The notes under the pieces: generated by a model
What the model saw: the letters and a program-made list of their open reading frames with translations, nothing else
Database searches by the model: none
Told to the model about the DNA's origin: nothing
Origin: Demequina globuliformis
GTDB lineage: Bacteria > Actinomycetota > Actinomycetes > Actinomycetales > Demequinaceae
Length of the DNA stretch: 64,000 nucleotides
NCBI RefSeq assembly: GCF_000975155.1
Contig: NZ_BBRG01000001.1
Location: forward strand, 479,999-543,998
Direction: 5' to 3'
Translations under genes and position numbers: made by a program
In this document: piece after piece, positions 9,359-18,902 of the stretch
Layout of the letters: the number at the start of each line of letters is the position of its first letter
Position numbering within the stretch: the first letter of the stretch is position 1

Positions 9359-10465
9359 TCACATCTCAGGCGGGGCTGTGAGCCACGCTTCCATACCCGC
9401 GCGGCACGCGTGGATATCCGCCACCGGGCAGTGTTCGTCGTCAGCGTGGGCGAGTTCCGGGTTACCGGGGCCGTAGTTCACGGCAGGAATGCCCATGTCT
9501 CCGAACCTCGACACGTCCGTCCACCCTTCCTTGGCGCGCGGCTCACCCCCGCCCGCAGCACGCACGGCCGTGGCGAAGGACTGCGCCAGCGGCGCGTCGA
9601 GGCCGGGTCGGCACGCGGCCGATTCATCGGTCCAGACCATGGTGTGGTCCCCAGGCAGGGCCGCACGAACCACGGCAGTCACGTGAGCCTTCGCTTCCTC
9701 AAGGCTTTTGTCCGGCGCGAACCGGTAGTTGATCGTCACGGTGGCCGCATCCGGGATCACGTTGCCTGCAATCCCGCCGCGCACACCAACGGCGTTGAGC
9801 CCCTCACGGTAGTCGAGCCCGTCCACCGTCACTGTGGCCGGGCGGTAGGCCGCCAGCACGGTCAACAGCGGCGCGAGGCCGTGAATCGCGTTGATCCCTT
9901 TCCATGCCCTCGCGCTGTGCGCCGCCTTGCCAGGGACCGTGACCTCTACACGTACGGTGCCGTTGCACCCGCCCTCGATCGCGGCAGAGGTGGGCTCGCA
10001 CAGCACCGCAAAGTCGCCGTCAAGAAGGTCCGGGTGGTGCCGCACCATGCGGCCAAGGCCGTTCTTCGTCGCCTCGACCTCCTCATGGTCGTAGAAGACC
10101 CACGTGACGTCACGAGACGGGTGCTGAACCTGGGCCGCCAACGACAGCATGACGGCAACGCCCGCCTTCATGTCGACGCTTCCGCGCCCCCACAGCGTCG
10201 CGCCATCGTCATCGAAACGGCCGGGCACATTATCTTTGATCGGGACCGTATCAAGGTGGCCGGCGATGATGACACGCTCACTCGCCCCGGTCTCCGTCCG
10301 GGCCACGATGGCGTCGCCATCGCGCGTCACGGACAGGTGGGAGCACTGCCGTAGCGCCCGCTCCACCGCATCGGCAATCGCGCTCTCGTCACCGGACACG
10401 GAAGGGATGTTCACCAAGTCCGCGGCGAGTTGCGCCACTGGTGCGCTCAGATCAAGGTCAGCCAT
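9359..10465 (-). CDS. dapE: Succinyl-diaminopimelate desuccinylase
   Basis: A 368-residue M20-family metallohydrolase that cleaves N-succinyl-LL-diaminopimelate to LL-DAP and succinate, in lysine and peptidoglycan synthesis. Metal and catalytic residues are visible in [29 protein letters not shown] and HADDEHC. The dimerisation (lid) domain starts near [20 protein letters not shown]. The assignment to DapE rather than another M20 amidase rests on dapD lying divergently 105 bp away and dapC nearby. TAGGGT sits 6 nt before the ATG, suggesting a leaderless transcript. Confidence 0.9.
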   Translation of the reverse strand: MADLDLSAPVAQLAADLVNIPSVSGDESAIADAVERALRQCSHLSVTRDGDAIVARTETGASERVIIAGHLDTVPIKDNVPGRFDDDGATLWGRGSVDMKAGVAVMLSLAAQVQHPSRDVTWVFYDHEEVEATKNGLGRMVRHHPDLLDGDFAVLCEPTSAAIEGGCNGTVRVEVTVPGKAAHSARAWKGINAIHGLAPLLTVLAAYRPATVTVDGLDYREGLNAVGVRGGIAGNVIPDAATVTINYRFAPDKSLEEAKAHVTAVVRAALPGDHTMVWTDESAACRPGLDAPLAQSFATAVRAAGGGEPRAKEGWTDVSRFGDMGIPAVNYGPGNPELAHADDEHCPVADIHACRAGMEAWLTAPPEM

Positions 10466-10471
10466 GCCGCC

Positions 10472-10477
10472 ACCCTA
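10472..10477 (-). promoter_or_regulatory. -10 box of dapE (leaderless)
   Basis: TAGGGT on the minus strand ends 6 nt before the dapE ATG and no ribosome binding site is present, so the transcript probably starts at the start codon. Confidence 0.5.
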
Positions 10478-10557
10478 TCCACAGCATCGGCCCTCACCAC
10501 GCCGCGCCTAGCCGACGTCACCGATCCGTCACCGCGTGGCGTGTCTGCGCCCTCAAC

Positions 10558-10563
10558 TAGGCT
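10558..10563 (+). promoter_or_regulatory. -10 box of dapD (leaderless)
   Basis: TAGGCT ends 7 nt before the dapD ATG at 10571. No Shine-Dalgarno sequence is seen. Together with the opposite dapE box this makes a compact divergent promoter for two steps of one pathway. Confidence 0.5.
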
Positions 10564-10570
10564 TGTGCCC

Positions 10571-11515
10571 ATGACTCGCTCTGCCTACGGATTCGGACTG
10601 GCCACCTACGACGCGAACGGCGTCGCACTCGACACTTGGTACCCCTCCCCCGGGCTCGGCGAGGGACCCACCGGCAACATCCCGGCGGGCCTCGCGGCGG
10701 CAGAGCGCTACGACGACCTGCGTGCCGTGACCATTCGCGCCGTCCATACCGTCATCGACCTTGACCAGGCTCCCGCCACCGTGGAGGACGCCTACCTTCG
10801 CCTCCACCTCATCTCCCACCGCGTCGTGAAGCCCCACGGCCTCAACCTCGACGGCGTGTTCGGTGCTTTGACCAACGTGGTGTGGACCTCCGCCGGGCCG
10901 TGCGCAATCGAGAGCTTCGACGCGACCCGCCTGCGCTTCCGCGCGGCCGGGCAGCAGCTCACCGTGTACGGCATCGACAAGTTCCCCCGCCTGGTGGACT
11001 ACGTCATCCCGTCCGGCGTCCGCATCGCGGATGCCGACCGCGTGCGCCTAGGAGCGCACCTTGCCGAGGGCACCACGGTGATGCATGAGGGCTTTGTGAA
11101 CTTCAACGCGGGCACGCTCGGCCACTCCATGGTCGAGGGCCGCATCTCTGCTGGAGTGGTCGTGGGCGACGGTTCCGATGTGGGCGGCGGCGCCTCCATC
11201 ATGGGCACTCTGTCCGGCGGCGGCAAGGAAGTGATCTCCATCGGTGAGCGGTCGCTGTTGGGAGCGAACTCCGGCCTGGGAATTCCGCTCGGCGACGACT
11301 GCGTCGTCGAGGCTGGCCTCTACGTCACCGCGGGCTCGAAGGTGCTGCTCGTCGGCCAGTCCGATGACGACGGCAAGCCGGTCGTCGTCAAGGCTAAGGA
11401 GCTTGCGGGCAAGGACGGCATTCTGTTCCGCCGCAACTCTGTGTCCGGCGCGCTTGAGGCAGTCATGCGCCAAGGCGCCGGCGTGGAGCTGAACGCCGCT
11501 CTTCACGCGAACTAG
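10571..11515 (+). CDS. dapD: Tetrahydrodipicolinate N-succinyltransferase
   Basis: A 314-residue enzyme that transfers succinyl from succinyl-CoA to tetrahydrodipicolinate. The C-terminal half is a left-handed beta-helix of hexapeptide repeats ([60 protein letters not shown]). The N-terminus [20 protein letters not shown] is typical of the actinobacterial DapD type. The start is the ATG at 10571, placed by the family N-terminus and the -10 box; the frame is open 47 codons upstream. The next gene starts 1 nt after its stop. Confidence 0.93.
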   Translation: MTRSAYGFGLATYDANGVALDTWYPSPGLGEGPTGNIPAGLAAAERYDDLRAVTIRAVHTVIDLDQAPATVEDAYLRLHLISHRVVKPHGLNLDGVFGALTNVVWTSAGPCAIESFDATRLRFRAAGQQLTVYGIDKFPRLVDYVIPSGVRIADADRVRLGAHLAEGTTVMHEGFVNFNAGTLGHSMVEGRISAGVVVGDGSDVGGGASIMGTLSGGGKEVISIGERSLLGANSGLGIPLGDDCVVEAGLYVTAGSKVLLVGQSDDDGKPVVVKAKELAGKDGILFRRNSVSGALEAVMRQGAGVELNAALHAN

Positions 11516-11516
11516 C

Positions 11517-12383
11517 GTGGCTCAGCGGCGTCGCGGTCGCGGCGCGAGCCTGATCGCTGTGGGGTTGGTCCTCGCCGTGACCGTCGCCGCGCTGGTGTGG
11601 GTGCCGCGCCTGTGGGAACGCTTGAACGACGAGCCTGCGGCATCCTCACGGTGCACCGTGGCAGTCGCCGAGCGCTCCGACACCAAGACAGCCGAGCAAG
11701 CCAACAACACCGCGCTCATCGTGGCGGGATCGATGCGCTGGGGTTTGCCAGCGCGCGCCGGGACCATTGGCGTGGCCACCGCCATCCAGGAGTCGTCGCT
11801 ACGCAATATCGACTACGGCGACCGCGACTCGCTCGGTCTGTTTCAGCAGCGCCCCTCGCAGGGATGGGGAACTGAAAACGAGATCATGGACCCCCACTAC
11901 GCGACCGACAGGTTCTACGAGGCGCTCATCAAGGTCGCGGCCTGGACCGAGATGGAGATCACCGACGCCGCGCAGGAGGTCCAGCGCTCCGGGTTCCCTC
12001 TGGCCTATGCCGATCACGAGGAAGAAGGCCGGCTATGGGCCTCCGCCCTGACGGGCAACGGCGGAACCATCACCTGCGACCTCGACCAGCCGATCGAGCC
12101 GACCACCACGCGCGCATTCGCGGGCAGGCTTGCGGCGGACTTCGGCGAGGATGCCTACGTCGTCGAGGTTGTCGGCACGGACGGCGATGACACGGTGCTT
12201 CGTGTGACGGGGGCCGATGCCCTGGCCAACAGCGCTGTCCAGCGGTGGGCCGTCGCGGTCGCTGCGCACGAGCAGGTCACCTCGGCGGTGAGCGCCACTG
12301 CACAGTGGGTTCGGGACGGCTCCGCGCCACCACCGGCGCCCGAGTCCGCAGTGACGGTGACGCTACGCACGCGGGCTGACTGA
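11517..12383 (+). CDS. Membrane-anchored, secreted lysozyme-like protein (putative)
   Basis: A 288-residue protein with one N-terminal membrane helix (about residues 11-29, SLIAVGLVLAVTVAALVWVP) and the rest outside. The middle holds IQESSLRNIDYGDRDSLGLF followed by QQRPSQGWGT, a conserved actinobacterial family; the Glu in QES sits where transglycosylase and lysozyme folds keep the catalytic acid. Homologues are usually named hypothetical or, probably wrongly, heavy-metal transporter. A role in peptidoglycan turnover is inference. The GTG start lies 1 nt after dapD, so it is in the dapD operon, which is notable for a possible wall enzyme beside diaminopimelate synthesis. Confidence 0.7.
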   Translation: MAQRRRGRGASLIAVGLVLAVTVAALVWVPRLWERLNDEPAASSRCTVAVAERSDTKTAEQANNTALIVAGSMRWGLPARAGTIGVATAIQESSLRNIDYGDRDSLGLFQQRPSQGWGTENEIMDPHYATDRFYEALIKVAAWTEMEITDAAQEVQRSGFPLAYADHEEEGRLWASALTGNGGTITCDLDQPIEPTTTRAFAGRLAADFGEDAYVVEVVGTDGDDTVLRVTGADALANSAVQRWAVAVAAHEQVTSAVSATAQWVRDGSAPPPAPESAVTVTLRTRAD

Positions 12384-12420
12384 CGCGTCGGCCCGCAGCC
12401 CCCACCCGTGCCCACATAGT

Positions 12421-12476
12421 CAAATGGCTCCATTTCGCTGTTTTAACTAGCGATAACAGCGAAATGGAGCCATTTG
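12421..12476. terminator. Nested palindrome at the end of convergent genes (copy 1)
   Basis: Two perfectly complementary 22-nt arms (12421-12442 and 12455-12476) flank a 12-nt loop, between a plus-strand and a minus-strand gene. Each arm contains AAATGGCTCCATTT or its complement, itself a palindrome with a 2-nt centre. It is presumably a bidirectional terminator, though no T-run follows on either side. A second copy of the same design is at 25562-25629. Confidence 0.8.
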
Positions 12477-12489
12477 GCGGGAACGGGGG

Positions 12490-13779
<1,290 letters not shown>

Positions 13780-13836
13780 ACTGAGGGTCCCTCCGTGCGC
13801 CGCAGCGCCTTTGTGTGCGTTCGCTTGGGCTTGAGT

Positions 13837-14958
13837 TTACCCGCGAATAGGCAGCCGCTTGACCGCCTGGGCAATGCGCTCATCGGTGGCGGTGAGCGCA
13901 ATACGGACGTGCTGGGCGCCCGCATCACCGTAGAACGCTCCCGGTGCCGCGACGATTCCGAGGTCCGCCAGGAACGCGATGGTGTCCCAGCAATCTTCAC
14001 CCCGAGTGGCCCACAGATACAAGCCCGCGTCCGAGCCTGTCACGGTGAAACCGGCGCGTTCGACGGCCGGCAACAGCGCGTCGCGACGGGCGCGGTAAAG
14101 CTCGCGTTGGCTGGACACGTGCTCGTCATCCGCGAGCGCCGCCACCATGGCGGCCTGGACGGGAGCGGGAACAATCATGCCCGCGTGCTTGCGCGTCTCC
14201 AGTAGCGCCCCGATCACGACGGGATCGCCGGCGACAAAGGCCGCCCGGTAGCCCGCGAGGTTGGACTGCTTTGACAGGGAGTACAGCGCCAGCAGGGACT
14301 CATGCGACCCGCCGCTGACCCGCTCATCCAAGACGGAGGGCACACCTTGGGTCGTCCACGGCTCGCTCCACGGCAAGGCGGCGTAGCACTCGTCGGAGGC
14401 GACGACAGCCCCGATCGCACGGGCCTGGTCGACGACGGCGCGGAGTCTCTCGACTCCCAGGACCTCTCCGGTGGGGTTGGATGGCGAGTTGATCCATACA
14501 AGCTTGACGTCCTTGCGGCCGGCCCAGTCGGCAGGGTCATCCGCAGCGACTGCGGTGGCGCCCGTGAGAGTCGCACCGACAGCGTAGGTCGGGTAGGCCG
14601 ATGTCGGGAAGACGACCGCGTCGCCCTCACCGAGACCCAGAAGAGCCGGTAGCCACGCCACCATTTCCTTGGAACCCACCGTCGGGATCACGCCATCGAG
14701 GCCGAGGCCCGCCACGCCACGGGTGCGCGCGAACCAGTCCACAATCGCCTGGCGCACCGCCACAGTCCCCATGGTGGTGGGGTATCCGGGAGCGTCGGCG
14801 GCATCGCGGAGGGCGGCGCGCACCAACTCTGGCGTGGGGTCAACCGGCGTGCCTACGGAGAGGTCCACCACCCCGTCAGGGTGCTGAGCGGCCCGCTCGC
14901 GGAACGGCGTCAGAGAGTCCCAAGGAAAGTCGGGAAGCGCGCGCGGGTGCAGCCCCAT
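13837..14958 (-). CDS. dapC: Succinyldiaminopimelate transaminase
   Basis: A 373-residue class I/II aminotransferase using PLP. The Schiff-base lysine lies in LYSLSKQSNLAGYR, and NSPSNPTGEVL, SDECYA and SAYPTY supply further cofactor contacts. The N-terminus LPDFPWDSLTPFRERA and the position 9 nt after fdxA match the actinobacterial fdxA-dapC pair (Rv1177-Rv1178 in M. tuberculosis), so N-succinyl-2-amino-6-oxopimelate transaminase is the best call. With dapD and dapE it gives three successive succinylase-branch enzymes in this window. Confidence 0.92.
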   Translation of the reverse strand: MGLHPRALPDFPWDSLTPFRERAAQHPDGVVDLSVGTPVDPTPELVRAALRDAADAPGYPTTMGTVAVRQAIVDWFARTRGVAGLGLDGVIPTVGSKEMVAWLPALLGLGEGDAVVFPTSAYPTYAVGATLTGATAVAADDPADWAGRKDVKLVWINSPSNPTGEVLGVERLRAVVDQARAIGAVVASDECYAALPWSEPWTTQGVPSVLDERVSGGSHESLLALYSLSKQSNLAGYRAAFVAGDPVVIGALLETRKHAGMIVPAPVQAAMVAALADDEHVSSQRELYRARRDALLPAVERAGFTVTGSDAGLYLWATRGEDCWDTIAFLADLGIVAAPGAFYGDAGAQHVRIALTATDERIAQAVKRLPIRG

Positions 14959-14967
14959 GCGCGCGGA

Positions 14968-15291
14968 TCAGCCGTTCGGGTTGGCCGGGAGCGACTTGAT
15001 GAGGTCGTGGTCGTGCTCGATCAGACCCATCTTTGCGGCGCCACCGGGAGAGCCAATCTCGGAGAAGAACTCCACGTTGGCGTTGTAGTAGTCCGCCCAC
15101 TTGTCCGGGACATCGTCCTCGTAGTAGATGGCTTCCACCGGGCACACGGGCTCGCACGCGCCGCAGTCCACGCACTCGTCGGGGTGAATGTAGAGCGAGC
15201 GCTCGCCTTCGTAGATGCAGTCGACGGGACACTCGTCGATGCAGGCCTTGTCCTTCACATCGACACAAGGCAAAGCAATGACGTAGGTCAC
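14968..15291 (-). CDS. fdxA: 7Fe ferredoxin
   Basis: A 107-residue bacterial-type ferredoxin with one [3Fe-4S] and one [4Fe-4S] cluster. Cysteines are in CVDVKDKACIDECPVDC and CVDCGACEPVCP. The spacing C-x7-C-x3-C in the first motif is typical of the 7Fe type. GTG start with GGAGGA upstream (GACGAA spacer). It carries electrons, partner unknown, and shares a transcript with dapC. Confidence 0.95.
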   Translation of the reverse strand: MTYVIALPCVDVKDKACIDECPVDCIYEGERSLYIHPDECVDCGACEPVCPVEAIYYEDDVPDKWADYYNANVEFFSEIGSPGGAAKMGLIEHDHDLIKSLPANPNG

Positions 15292-15381
15292 TTCGTCTCC
15301 TCCATCCGGGGGTGCGTTGGCCGCACCATCATACCGCCGTCGGCTCCCGGGTGGAGCACGTTGGCGCGAGCGTGGTTTCAG

Positions 15382-17736
15382 TTAGTCATCGTCATTCGGG
15401 GACACGCACTTGATAGCGTCGTCGGGCGCGTAGGTCCAGGTGTCGACGTTCTCATCTACCTGCTCGCCGTCGAGGAACACCTTGCGCGTGTTCGTGATCG
15501 TGAAGCCGTCCTGACCCGGGCCCTTGGCCTCGCAGTTGGGGCTGTCCACTTCCTTCACGCCGGGCGAGCGCACGTTCGTCTTGTCCGACGCATAGGTCTC
15601 CACGTCGAAGTGCGGAGTGGACCACATGTCCACATACAAGCGCCCGCCAGAGATGTAGCTGTTCATCACAGCCGCGTAGGGCGTGTTGTTCTCGAAGATC
15701 ACGTTGATGGTCGTGCCCCACAGCGTGGATTCGCGACCTGCGGGGTAGCGCGTGAACCATACCGAGTGGGGCCGGTGCTGGATCAGATCGAAGCCGGAGA
15801 AGTAGCCCACGTTGTACGTCGTGGTCGCCATCTGCGACAGTCCACCACCGACGCCGCTCGTCAAGACGCCGTCGACGATCACGTGCGCCTCGCCGTAGCC
15901 TTCCTCGGGCGTGATGGGCGCGAGCGTCTCCGCCAGGTTGAACTGCTCCCCCGGCAAAATGACCGTGCCTTCGACATCCGCGGCTGCGGTGCGCAGGTTT
16001 TGGGTTCGGATGGGCTCGTTGGTCAACGGCGTATCGAATGTCGCCACGACCTCCTTGAGGTCCTCGATCCCGAGGTCGTCATTGGAGACCTCCGGCTCGG
16101 TCACCTCGACCGGCAGCTCGGTTGAGCGAGTGGGGCTATAGGCGGCCTCGATCACCGCGGGACCAAGGTTCGCAGCATCCACCGCCTGGCCGTCAACACC
16201 CTCAACCGTCTCGAGTTGGTGGCTACTCGTGAACGACAACTCGGCGTCCTTGGCCTCGACGACCAGGTCCGGGTTTTCATCCTCAATCGTTTTGGCGAGC
16301 GGTTCGCCGTCGACCACGAGGCTGAGGACTCCGCCCTCGGTGTCGACGGTCGCCAGGGAGGCGATCTGCTCGGCGGTGACGTCGACGTCGCCCGTGTCGT
16401 TGGCAAGAGTCACCGGTCCTGCCAGCGCCACCGTGGTGACTTCATCTGCGAACGCGTCTGCATCGGCGGTGGTGATCTCAGGGTCGGCAACCTCGGCAAC
16501 GCCCTCGACCTGCTCGGTGCTTGGCCACGCCGTGGCGACGACGGCGCCGGTCGCGTCAGCGTCCAACGTGATACCGGTTTGTCCGTCGGTGACGGTGGCG
16601 GCCGTGCCCACGATCTCCACGACCGCGTCGACGGGCTCGCGGTCGACCTGGCTCGCCAGGTCCGTCATGGCAGCCACCAGGGCATCATCGTCGACAGTCT
16701 TGACCGGCTCGAGCTCGCCGCCGCCTGCGATGCGCTCCCACATGCGCTGGGGTTCGAGGGTGAAGCCGACCGTCTGCTCGACTGTGGCCTGCGCATCCAC
16801 GCTCAGGCCAGCATCGGCCCCCGTGACGACACCCTCGGTGTCAGCGACGGTCACGGTGATCGGCTGCGCATTGATCTCGGCAACGTGGTCGTTGAGCGTC
16901 GCTACTGCCTGCCCGGTGGACATGCCGCCAATGTCAACGCCCAGCGTCGACGTGCCTCGCGGCACCGTGTTGGCTAACAACGCCGCGGCGCCAACATAGG
17001 CACCCGCGAGGACCAGGACAAAGACGGCCGCGACAATCCATCCGCGGCCCCGACGGCTCTTCTTCGTCGGGCCTGCTGGGCTCACGTCTGCCTCTTCTGC
17101 ACGGTCAGTGGACGACTGTTCGGTGGATGCCGTCTGGCCGGGCGCGCTCTGAGCGGACACGGGGTGGGCGGGTGCGGGGTGGTCTGCCGCGCTCGCGAAG
17201 GCCGCGCCGGCGGCGGCGCCGGCTGCTACCGCCGTCGCACCGGGGGCCGCGGCGTCGTTCGCCTCGTCCGACTGCTCGTCCGATGGCACCGGATCATGAA
17301 CCTCGGTCGCAGCAGTGGGGTCGGCGTCGACGGCAGGCATCACTTCTGTCGCTGCCGCATCACCGCGCGCGTTGTCGGGTGCCTCGTCGGCCTGTGGACG
17401 AGAGTGCCGTCCAAGCCTGGCGGCCGCAGCGGCGGCGACAAAACTCACGCGTTCTGCGTGCTGATCGGTCGTGGGGTCCACGGTCGTCGGCTCGTCGTCT
17501 GCGTGCTCGGCGGCGAGCCATGTGGGCGCGACGAGTTCGGAGGTGGGCGTCCGCTCAACGCGAGGGCTCGGCTCGGAGGCCTGGTCCGGGGGTTGTGGGG
17601 CCGATGCTCCGGCGGCGGAGTGCGCCCCCACTCCCCGTTCGGCCCGTTTGCGTAGGCTCCGGTGCGCGGCTGAACTCCGGCGACGCCGAAGTTCCTGCTC
17701 GGCGGCCTGTCGATCCAGATCCCTACGGCGTGACAT
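15382..17736 (-). CDS. VanW family membrane-anchored cell-wall protein
   Basis: A 784-residue protein. A long cytoplasmic Ala/Pro/Asp-rich region (about 220 residues) precedes one membrane helix (WIVAAVFVLVLAGAYVGAAA). Outside lie two repeated wall-binding units of the PG_binding_4 kind (VDIGGMSTGQAVATLND is the first) and a C-terminal VanW domain (FNLAETLAPITPEEGYGEAH, SGVGGGLSQMATTTYNVGYF, FTRYPAGRESTLWG). VanW occurs in some vancomycin gene clusters but its chemistry is unknown. The ATG at 17734-17736 is preferred to TTG at 17748; it overlaps the preceding gene by 14 nt. Confidence 0.88.
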   Translation of the reverse strand: MSRRRDLDRQAAEQELRRRRSSAAHRSLRKRAERGVGAHSAAGASAPQPPDQASEPSPRVERTPTSELVAPTWLAAEHADDEPTTVDPTTDQHAERVSFVAAAAAARLGRHSRPQADEAPDNARGDAAATEVMPAVDADPTAATEVHDPVPSDEQSDEANDAAAPGATAVAAGAAAGAAFASAADHPAPAHPVSAQSAPGQTASTEQSSTDRAEEADVSPAGPTKKSRRGRGWIVAAVFVLVLAGAYVGAAALLANTVPRGTSTLGVDIGGMSTGQAVATLNDHVAEINAQPITVTVADTEGVVTGADAGLSVDAQATVEQTVGFTLEPQRMWERIAGGGELEPVKTVDDDALVAAMTDLASQVDREPVDAVVEIVGTAATVTDGQTGITLDADATGAVVATAWPSTEQVEGVAEVADPEITTADADAFADEVTTVALAGPVTLANDTGDVDVTAEQIASLATVDTEGGVLSLVVDGEPLAKTIEDENPDLVVEAKDAELSFTSSHQLETVEGVDGQAVDAANLGPAVIEAAYSPTRSTELPVEVTEPEVSNDDLGIEDLKEVVATFDTPLTNEPIRTQNLRTAAADVEGTVILPGEQFNLAETLAPITPEEGYGEAHVIVDGVLTSGVGGGLSQMATTTYNVGYFSGFDLIQHRPHSVWFTRYPAGRESTLWGTTINVIFENNTPYAAVMNSYISGGRLYVDMWSTPHFDVETYASDKTNVRSPGVKEVDSPNCEAKGPGQDGFTITNTRKVFLDGEQVDENVDTWTYAPDDAIKCVSPNDDD

Positions 17737-18073
17737 CGTCCCCCACAAGAAGTTTCACGGGGATGACTGCGGCAATCACGATGGCGACGGCCGCTCCCCC
17801 CAACCACGTAATTCCGAGCGGGTCCTGGGCGATCAGCACGGAGCCGCCCGGCCCATTCAGTGACCACACCAAGGTGGCCATCCCCCACAGCCCCGCATAC
17901 AAGCCGAGCCCAGTCCAGGACAGCCATGCGCGCGCGAAGATCGCGGCGGCCAGCACCATCAGGATCGCCATGACAGCGCCCCACGGTGCGAGCGAACGGT
18001 AGGCGACGGCGCCCACGGTCGCGGTCAACAGACCGGCCAGGCTGACCACCACATACCCTACGGAGTCCTTCAT
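17723..18073 (-). CDS. Small four-helix membrane protein (DUF6113-like)
   Basis: A 116-residue protein that is almost entirely four membrane helices (VVVSLAGLLTATVGAVAY, AVMAILMVLAAAIFARAWL, GLGLYAGLWGMATLVWSL, GGAAVAIVIAAVIPVKLLVG). It resembles the small conserved membrane protein next to mshB in other actinobacteria, but mshB is absent here. Its 3' end overlaps the VanW gene, implying coupling. TATTCT lies 7 nt before the ATG (leaderless). No function known. Confidence 0.7.
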   Translation of the reverse strand: MKDSVGYVVVSLAGLLTATVGAVAYRSLAPWGAVMAILMVLAAAIFARAWLSWTGLGLYAGLWGMATLVWSLNGPGGSVLIAQDPLGITWLGGAAVAIVIAAVIPVKLLVGDDVTP

Positions 18074-18080
18074 GCGCTCA

Positions 18081-18086
18081 AGAATA
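18081..18086 (-). promoter_or_regulatory. -10 box of the DUF6113-VanW operon
   Basis: TATTCT on the minus strand, 7 nt before the ATG at 18073 with no ribosome binding site, giving a leaderless promoter for this operon. Confidence 0.5.
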
Positions 18087-18155
18087 GGTGCAACACACGC
18101 AAGCGCCGACGACCACGGTCAGGCGTTGCGAATCCGTAATGCGCGCCGGGGCACA

Positions 18156-18758
18156 CTACTCGTCGTAGGCGGACGGCCACACGGTGACGGCGACCTGCTC
18201 AGGAGCGCCGTCAACATTGAAGTTCGCGTCAAATCCGTACAGTTCGACTTTCCAGTCGCTTTGCGGTTCGTAGAAGACGGTCGTGGCGGTGGTGCCGCCA
18301 ATCCCGTTGTCGTTGTCGTACTCGGATTCGATGGCCCATCCAGCGGCCGCCAGGGCCTCCACCTGGGCGTCGACCACACCATCCCCCGCAATCACCACCG
18401 TGTAGACATCCCCCGAGCCCATGTCAGACACTCCAATGTTGGTCGTGCCCTGTGCCAGCGGGACCTCGTCGATAGGGAAGTCAGGCGGAACCTCAGCGCC
18501 CACCACGTCAGTCTCCGCGAGTGCCTGCTCGGCAGTGTCCTCGCCAGCCTGCGCGGCGTCATCGGCCGCATCAGCGGCATCATCGGCCCCATCAGTAGCC
18601 GCGCCCGCTGTGGGGGCCGTACTTCCCTCCAGGGTTGTTGCCGTCGCACTCGACGGCCCGGCTTCGCTGGAGGTGCCCTCGGCGGCACACCCGCCCATCA
18701 CCAAAGTGGCCACCACCGCCGCAGTGACAGTGGCGCGGCTACTGCGGCGTCTGTTCAT
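18156..18758 (-). CDS. Secreted lipoprotein of unknown function
   Basis: A 200-residue lipoprotein. A short signal peptide ends in the lipobox VMGGC, then a low-complexity Ser/Thr/Ala/Asp linker (about 75 residues with DDAADAADDAA) and a small C-terminal domain of about 100 residues (FPIDEVPLAQGTTNIGVSDM, WAIESEYDNDN) that may be a compact alpha/beta fold. The ATG at 18758 has TAGCGT 7 nt upstream, consistent with leaderless transcription. No family recognised. Confidence 0.75.
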   Translation of the reverse strand: MNRRRSSRATVTAAVVATLVMGGCAAEGTSSEAGPSSATATTLEGSTAPTAGAATDGADDAADAADDAAQAGEDTAEQALAETDVVGAEVPPDFPIDEVPLAQGTTNIGVSDMGSGDVYTVVIAGDGVVDAQVEALAAAGWAIESEYDNDNGIGGTTATTVFYEPQSDWKVELYGFDANFNVDGAPEQVAVTVWPSAYDE

Positions 18759-18765
18759 ACTCAGC

Positions 18766-18771
18766 ACGCTA
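18766..18771 (-). promoter_or_regulatory. -10 box of the lipoprotein gene
   Basis: TAGCGT on the minus strand 7 nt before the ATG at 18758. Further upstream (18801-18820) lies a small repeat, GGTTCACC twice, the second inside the palindrome CGAAGG-TTCA-CCTTCG, which could be an operator. Confidence 0.45.
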
Positions 18772-18838
18772 GAGCGAACGCGCGCGACGCGCGCGAGGGT
18801 TCACCGAAGGTTCACCTTCGCAACCGGGGGGGTAAACG

Positions 18839-18885
18839 CCACAGGGCCGATGCCCGCCCGGGTGGGCGGGGCATCGGCCCTGTGG
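18839..18885 (-). terminator. Terminator of typA built from two inverted GCATCGGCCC copies
   Basis: Arms of 21 and 22 nt (18839-18859, 18864-18885), complementary except for one bulged base, flank the loop GGGT directly after the typA stop. Each arm contains one copy of the dispersed 10-mer GCATCGGCCC, in opposite orientations (18844-18853 and 18871-18880). Confidence 0.85.
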
Positions 18886-18902
18886 CACGGCGCGAAGGCG
18901 CG

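Noticed and set aside
9321..9362. Longer LOG-family protein starting at 9362
   Set aside because: AAGGAGG directly serves the ATG at 9320 and the extra residues are not of the conserved family.
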